Shown in pieces: positions 59,366 to 64,000 of a DNA stretch of 64,000 nucleotides (position 1 is the stretch's first letter; the number at the start of each line of letters is the position of its first letter). The stretch covers positions 337,615-401,614 of the forward strand of contig JASBYJ010000001.1 of assembly GCA_029984035.1 (NCBI GenBank), read 5' to 3'. The DNA comes from Conchiformibius sp. GTDB lineage: Bacteria; Pseudomonadota; Gammaproteobacteria; Burkholderiales; Neisseriaceae. The position numbers were made by a program, and so were the translations under genes. Below the pieces are notes generated by a model that had not been told where the DNA came from, did not search any database, and saw nothing but the letters and a program-made list of their open reading frames with translations.

Positions 59366-59661
59366 TGAAAGTTCGGTTTGTTGCGCAGTATCGTTTAGGC
59401 AAAGCGGTTTTTCAGGCAGCCGTAGCGATTGCAAAGCCCGGCTTGCCCTGCGGTATCGTTTTGTTTTTGAAGCGATGATGGAGCTGCTTGATATTGTAAG
59501 CTCCGATTATGAGCTGACATAGGCGAAAAACCGAAATATAAAATCTCCCAAACGCTTATCATGTTTAAGGTTTTTTCATGAATATCGCCGTTTTAATTGT
59601 CTTAAAGAATTGGCTTCAGCGGCTTAAAAGCTTTCCGTATATTTTTTCCTAAGGGCTTATT
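59366..59661 (+). repeat. 296 bp tandem repeat, copy 2
   Basis: Identical to copy 1 except C for T at 59649. The peptide frame is at 59578-59652. Near-identity means recent duplication or gene conversion. Confidence 0.92.
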
Positions 59662-59838
59662 TGAAAGTTCGGTTTGTTTGCAGCATCGTTTTTGGGAGTG
59701 GTTTTTCAGGCAGCCGTAGCGATTGCAAAGCCCGGCTTGCCGTGCAGTATTGTTTTTGAAGCGATGATGGGGTTGCGTGATACATTGCAAGCTTTAATTT
59801 GGGAGCTGATATAGGCGCAAAACCAAAATAAAGGGCTG
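59662..59838 (+). repeat. 296 bp tandem repeat, copy 3 (diverged, truncated)
   Basis: Starts like copies 1 and 2 (TGAAAGTTCGG) but has many changes, and the match stops near AAACCAAAATAAAG. Hairpin I here is AGCTTT-AATTTG-GGAGCT, which keeps pairing by different bases. Hairpin II and the peptide frame are lost. Confidence 0.8.
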
Positions 59839-59842
59839 CTTT

Positions 59843-60059
59843 ATGGCACGTGCGAAGGCAATCTGCCGCCGTTGCCCGTTTGATGGTGAAGTACCCAAGT
59901 CTTTATATCAATTTAATGAAACGCCGGTTTAAATTAATCCGATGTTTTTTTGGAAAACCCATCCGTCAATCCTTCTGTTTTGATGACAGAATGGTTTTGA
60001 AACACGCGGGATTGAATATTCCGAAGCGCGGGAATGTGTCGGTAGAAATAGAGAGATGA
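59843..60059 (+). pseudogene. Possible decayed gene after the tandem repeats
   Basis: Two overlapping frames look protein-like: one from ATG 59843 (MARAKAICRRCPFDGEVPKS, then a stop at about 59932), and one ending at 60059 containing FFGKPIRQSFCFDDRMVLKHA. They could be one frameshifted gene. I do not recognise either product. Confidence 0.25.
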
Positions 60060-60216
60060 TATTTACTTTTCAGGCAGCCTGAATAGGCTGAGAATTTGTC
60101 GGTAGGGATAAATCAATGGAGATGATGTTTACTTTTCAGGCAGCCTGAATAGGTTAAAAATTTGTCGGTAGGGATAAATCAATGGAGATGATGTTTTACC
60201 TTTCAGGCAGCCTGAA
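60045..60216 (+). repeat. 66-67 bp tandem repeat, about 2.5 copies
   Basis: Unit: TTCAGGCAGCCTGAA, TAGG, a short AT part, TTGTCGGTAGGGATAAATCA, ATGGAGATGATG, TTTAC. Uptake sequences recur at 60069, 60135 and 60202. Each unit carries one, so the array is a cluster of uptake sequences. Confidence 0.85.
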
Positions 60217-60348
60217 CAGACTAAAATTTACCGGGAAAACTTCGGCAGGGATAACTCCAGCGTACTCTTGTTGATAGCCTTTTCTTGCGGTTGTTTCGAT
60301 ACCCTGTGCAAGAATTTCAGGATTGATTTTATCGAATAAAAAAACCAT
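60196..60348 (-). CDS. Possible 50-residue protein downstream of metQ
   Basis: MVFLFDKINPEILAQGIETT and 30 more residues, ending FRLPER through an uptake sequence. The middle (ARKGYQQEYAGVIPAEVFPV) looks like real protein, but the ATG lies in the metQ terminator arm. No family recognised; possibly a gene fragment. Confidence 0.25.
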   Translation of the reverse strand: MVFLFDKINPEILAQGIETTARKGYQQEYAGVIPAEVFPVNFSLFRLPER

Positions 60349-60384
60349 GTCGTCTGACGGTTAAATATCAAACGGCATGGTTTT
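60338..60384 (-). terminator. Terminator after metQ
   Basis: On the minus strand the complement of ACGGCATGGT (60372-60381) pairs with that of ACCATGTCGT (60344-60353), including one G-U pair, and is followed by seven T. Confidence 0.8.
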
Positions 60385-60445
60385 ACTTTTGAAAACAGAT
60401 TGCCTGCATATTCGGGCAGACACTCTGTTTCGGTTTCAGGCAGCC

Positions 60446-61306
60446 TTATTGGGCGGCAGGTGCGGCAGCGTTGCCCCAAGCGGCAGGATATTTGTAGCCT
60501 TCAAAGCGGGTTTGCGCGTATTGTTTGAATTCTTCCGAATGGTATGCCGCTTCTACGTCTTGAACCCATTTTTTGCCGTTGTCGGCGCTGCGGATGGCAG
60601 ACCAGTTCACATAGGCAAAGCTCGGCTCTTGGAACAGGGTTTCGGTCAGCTTCATGCCTGAAGACATGGCGTAGTTGCCGTTTACAATTGCAAAATCAAC
60701 ATCTTGGCGGCTGCGCGGCAGATTGGCGGCTTCCATCTCTACCAGTTCGATGTGTTTGGTGTTTTCGGCAATATCGGCTTTAGACGCTGTTAAAGGGTCG
60801 ATATTGTCGTTCAATTTAATCCAGCCCAATTCGTCCAGCATCACCAAAGCGCGTGCAAAATTGGAAGGGTCGTTGGGTACGGACACGGTGCTGCCGTCGC
60901 GTACTTTGCTTAAATCGTCCAGTTTGCCGGGGTAGAGACCCAAAGGAGCGGTAGGCACTTGGAATACTTCCATCAAATCCAATTTGTGTTCGGCTTTGAA
61001 GCTGTCCAGATAAGGTTTGTGTTGGAAGATATTGATATCGATGGCGTTTTCCGCCAGAGCTTTGTTGGGCGTTACGTAGTCGGGGAATTCGGTGAGGCTG
61101 ACTTTGTAGCCTTGTGCTTCGAGCATGGGTTGGATTTTTTCGCGAACCATATCGCCGAAATCGCCCGGAGTGGTGCCGAAACGGATTTCGGTTTTTTCAG
61201 TGTTTGCGGAAGAAGCGGGTGCGGCAGTTTGTCCGGCTTGGCCGCCGCAGGCCGCCAGCAATACGGCCAAAGCGCTTGCCAAAGAAAGTTTGGTCAAAAC
61301 ATTCAT
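60446..61306 (-). CDS. metQ: Methionine ABC transporter substrate-binding lipoprotein
   Basis: MetQ binds methionine for the MetNI importer. The 286-residue protein has a lipoprotein signal (LASALAVLLAACGG, lipobox Cys20) and the NlpA fold: IRFGTTPGDFGDMVREKIQPMLEAQGY, NAIDINIFQHKPYLD, VPNDPSNFARALVML and FAIVNGNYAMSSGM. It corresponds to the meningococcal antigen GNA1946. The metN and metI genes are not adjacent on this strand, so the transporter genes are separated or beyond. Upstream there is a small 12-base repeat and a hairpin. Confidence 0.93.
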   Translation of the reverse strand: MNVLTKLSLASALAVLLAACGGQAGQTAAPASSANTEKTEIRFGTTPGDFGDMVREKIQPMLEAQGYKVSLTEFPDYVTPNKALAENAIDINIFQHKPYLDSFKAEHKLDLMEVFQVPTAPLGLYPGKLDDLSKVRDGSTVSVPNDPSNFARALVMLDELGWIKLNDNIDPLTASKADIAENTKHIELVEMEAANLPRSRQDVDFAIVNGNYAMSSGMKLTETLFQEPSFAYVNWSAIRSADNGKKWVQDVEAAYHSEEFKQYAQTRFEGYKYPAAWGNAAAPAAQ

Positions 61307-61319
61307 GAATTATCTCCAA

Positions 61320-61366
61320 ATTAATCAAATAATTAATCAACTAATTAATGCCCCTGTCCAAGGGGC
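61320..61366. repeat. 12-base tandem repeat and short hairpin in the metQ leader
   Basis: ATTAATCAAATA, ATTAATCAACTA and ATTAATGCC follow each other from 61320, then GCCCCT (61350-61355) pairs with AGGGGC (61361-61366). These lie within 60 bases of the metQ start, where copy number could change expression. Confidence 0.6.
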
Positions 61367-61757
61367 ACTGCAATCAGTTTAACTGAAAAAGAAGTTTCTG
61401 CAAAGAAGGTTGGAGTTATATTGCATATGCTTAAATATTATTATGTAAATTATCTGATTTTTCCCTTTCTTTTGAGACTTTAATAATGAAAAAATTCTCA
61501 GGTGTTATCACTGTTGATAAACATGGCGGAAAAATCTGTTTTAATGATGTATCGAGTATAGCCAACAGTTCGTTTGGGCGGGTAAAAGACATGAGACAGG
61601 CTGAATATAATCGATTGCGTGAAAGTGTTTGCGCAAGTCGGATTTTTTGCCATTCGAGATGGATATAAAGATAATTTACACGGATGTTAAGATTTTTAAT
61701 AAAAATTGTGTTAAAGTGGAAAGGTAATCTATTTTTTTGCTTGGCAGGAGTTTCTAA
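61367..61757. other. Gap between metQ and the adhesin gene
   Basis: A 60-codon frame from ATG 61486 (MKKFSGVITVDKHGGKICFN) has no family match or ribosome site; I leave it undecided. The rest is AT-rich. A T7 tract lies at about 61731-61737, before the adhesin ribosome site AGGAG. No clear promoter. Confidence 0.35.
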
Positions 61758-64000
61758 TGAATAAAATCTTCCGCGTGGTATGGAATCAGGCTTCGCGAAC
61801 TTGGGTGGCTGTGTCGGAATTGGCCAGAGGGCATGTGAAATCTTGCTCTTCGGGAGAAGGAGCTGATGTCGCGGCGGGAAAAACCGAAAATTATGTGAAG
61901 CTTACTGCGCTTTCTGTGTTGTTGATAGGGGCTAATTCGGCTTTGGCGGCTTCCGTTGTTGCGGGGAGTGAAAAAGGAGATCCGACAAATGTTACTAACT
62001 ACAAGACTCCTAGCAATAAGAATTATAAAAATGAAACCACGACAGGTGTTTATGGCGGCGGAGAAGTGAAATCATTGGCCGTAGGTGCAACCAGTGAGGC
62101 TATACAAGGGGGTGTGGCTGTAGGAGATAAGGCCTATGCTTCCAATTTGAGTGTGGCGGTAGGTTCTTATGCGAATTCGCTCCAACTCGGTGGCGTTTCA
62201 ATCGGCACTGCCGCTTCTGCAAAAGCTACTAACTCTTTGGCGATTATGCGTCAGGCGGGTGCGTCAGGAGACTACTCAATGGCTATCGGTACGGCGGCGA
62301 ATGTGGAGGGTTTGAGTGCGATAGGCTTGGGCAAAAGTGTTAAAAGTTCAGGCAGGCGTGCGATTGCCATAGGCGGCGAAGATGTGGATTCTCCCGGTTA
62401 TGCATACAGTGATAACAATAATACGCAGGCTACGGGCAATGATTCGATTGCGATTGGTGCCAAAGCGCGCGCTTCGCAAACGGAAACTATCGCATTGGGA
62501 CATAGAGCCAGTGCATCGAACATCGGGGCTGTGGCGTTCGGCGCGGGAGCTGCGGCCACACATGACCATTCGGTTGCCATCGGTTCGGGAGCGCAAACTG
62601 CTGCGGTTTCTTCTGTGAAAACTTATAGTTTCGCCGATGATTCGGCGGCGGCTGTGAATCCTACCGACTCGGAAACGGGTGCCGCCAATAGTGTGGTGGG
62701 TGTGGTTTCTGTCGGCACGGCAACGCAAAAACGTCAGATTAAACATGTGGCGGCGGGCGAAGTGTCGGCCACTTCTACCGATGCGGTGAACGGCAGCCAA
62801 CTGTATGATGTTGTTCATAATGTGGGCTTTAATGTTTACGGCAACGGTGCGGCTTCTGTTTCGCGTATCAATAACAACGGCGCGGTTAAATTTTTAGACA
62901 GCGAAGATAAGGATAAGCTGATTACGTCAAAAGTGGAGGACGATGGAGCAAATTCGAAAATCCGCTTTAATGTCAAAACCGGTACGATTACCGCTTCAAA
63001 CGGTAGCGCATCAGCAGGCGGTGTCGGTTTGGCCAAATCTTCGGAAGTGGTTGATGCCGTCAATAAATCGGGCTTCACTCTGCAAGCCAACGGTGCGAAT
63101 GACAGCTTTATTGCCAACGGCAATACGGTGAATATTGCCGAAGGCAAAAATATCAATGTATCCAAACAAGCCAATACCATTACCATCAAAACGATAGATA
63201 CGCCGAGCTTTACGAGCGTAACGACCAATGATTTGACGGTGAGCAGAAATTCGAATCTGAAAAACATTACCGTTGCTTCAGGCAGCACCATCAATATGGG
63301 CGGCAATGTGATTTCGGGTGTCGGCAATGCGCAAAATGCGACTGATGCGGTGAATAAAGGGCAATTGGATGCGGCCGTAGCCAACGCCAGCGGAAGCTGG
63401 AAATTGGGCGTTAATAATGACACTGCAACGGCAGATATCAATAAAACCAATAATACGGTCCGTATTCAACAGGGTACTAATATCAATGTCAGCCGTAACG
63501 GCAACAATATTACGGTGAAAACGGTTGACAGCCCGACATTCGGCGGCACCGTTACCGCAGGCAATCTGACTACGGGCGGTACGTTGAATGTCGCCGGCAA
63601 CAGTACTTTGGGCAATACTACTGTGAATGGCGATTTGGCCGTTGCAGCCGGTAAAAAGGTTAATTTGAATGGCAATAAAATAACCGGCTTGGGCAGTGGT
63701 ACCAACGGCACCGATGCCGCCAATATTGATAATGTCAATAGTATTGTTGACGGCAAGATTAATACCTTAAAAGCAGGCGGTTTGAAATTCGGCGGTAATA
63801 AAGGCGGCGTGATAACCAAGCCTTTGGGAGAGCAGCTGGATATTGTCGGCGGAGGCAGTGCCACTTCCTCTGATTTCAGCGCAAAAAATATCCGCACGAA
63901 TACTACGAACGGTAAAGTGTTGATTGAAATGTCAACCAAGCCCGAGTTCAGCGAAGTTACGACAGGCAATCTGACCGTAACGGGCGATACCAAGCTGAAC
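61758..64000 (+). CDS. Trimeric autotransporter adhesin, 5' part
   Basis: A surface adhesin of the YadA/Hia/UspA class, incomplete because the window ends. It begins with the extended signal region (ESPR) MNKIFRVVWNQASRTWVAVS, followed by a signal peptide ending near ALAA (residue 65). Residues about 100-290 are YadA-like head repeats (SVAVGSYA, SIAIGAKARA, SVAIGSGAQ). A neck, HVAAGEVSATSTDAVNGSQL, lies near 327-347; later stalk segments repeat NVSxxxNxITIKTxDxPxF and DAVNKGQLDA (about 531). The 747 codons seen are open. The C-terminal beta-barrel anchor should lie beyond the window. AGGAG is seven bases before the ATG. Confidence 0.93.

Noticed and set aside
61486..61668. 60-codon frame MKKFSGVITVDKHGG between metQ and the adhesin
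   Set aside because: No ribosome site, no family, AT-rich context; not enough to call a gene.
61731..61737. T7 tract upstream of the adhesin as a phase-variation switch
   Set aside because: Seven T is short for slipped-strand variation and no promoter elements flank it at a telling distance.
1..64000. CRISPR array, prophage, insertion sequence or rRNA operon
   Set aside because: No regularly spaced repeat-spacer pattern, transposase, integrase or phage gene was seen. The tandem repeats at 59-60 kb have no spacers of CRISPR type.
1..64000. Correia elements (CREE)
   Set aside because: I looked for the TATAGTGGATTAA-type ends and found none.

Overview
The window is a 64 kb piece of a Neisseriaceae chromosome at roughly 50% GC. 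The main evidence is the 15-mer TTCAGGCTGCCTGAA (or TTCAGGCAGCCTGAA), which occurs dozens of times on both strands, often as inverted pairs after genes. Its core AGGCTGCCTGAA matches the DNA uptake sequence (DUS) dialect that I recall being called AG-simDUS (Simonsiella and related oral Neisseriaceae), not the meningococcal ATGCCGTCTGAA. Gene content (NsrR, MetQ of the GNA1946 type, FimV with LysM, ESPR-type adhesin, NhaC/NhaD antiporters) fits the same family. I see no prophage, insertion sequence, CRISPR array or rRNA operon. The window is core chromosome with several repeat-rich, remnant-bearing gaps.

Layout. 0-9 kb: recN and murD, a class V aminotransferase, ETF-ubiquinone oxidoreductase, pyrE, tRNA-Thr and a Dyp-type peroxidase. 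8.6-9.5 kb is a gene-free gap with an orphan terminator and a dRS3-like repeat. 9.5-19 kb: coaBC, fxsA, hisF, a gap with a dispersed repeat copy and a meningococcal-type DUS, nhaD, a small acidic protein, a hemerythrin protein divergent from nsrR, hemC, ridA, gltX and a fragment of a ketoacyl synthase gene. 19-29 kb: a DUF2459-type protein, a bolA family gene, tRNA-Ser, a YoaK-type membrane protein, tRNA-Leu, rsmE, an inositol phosphatase homologue, a patatin lipoprotein, pqiBC, and thiM-thiD under a TPP riboswitch. 29-38 kb: clpB, a GRDP-like gene with no good start, thrC, a methyltransferase with a small partner, and glnB, rsmG and parA on the minus strand. 38-48 kb: fimV, an AsmA-family gene, ribE, thiE, tRNA-Lys, nhaC and cca. 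48-59 kb: glnD, fabH, rluB, purN, a small-RNA or attenuator unit before a DEAD-box helicase, miaB, a small lipoprotein, nnrD and a lytic transglycosylase. 59-64 kb: three tandem copies of a 296 bp repeat, a 66 bp tandem repeat, metQ, and the first 747 codons of a trimeric autotransporter adhesin that runs off the window.

How the genes work together. Thiamine synthesis is represented by thiM, thiD and thiE, with TPP feedback visible at thiMD. Nitrogen sensing is represented by PII (glnB) and its uridylyltransferase (glnD). pqiB and pqiC overlap by 4 bp and should form an envelope lipid-transport unit, but no pqiA is beside them. NsrR lies divergent from a hemerythrin gene, suggesting a nitric-oxide theme. 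tRNA biology is well represented (gltX, cca, miaB, four tRNAs).

The most notable unexplained items are: the 296 bp tandem repeat with a related copy 47 kb away, whose stem-loop is kept by compensatory changes; a 61 nt promoter-to-terminator unit upstream of the RNA helicase; and the many secondary uses of the DUS (stop codons, terminator stems, a promoter spacer).
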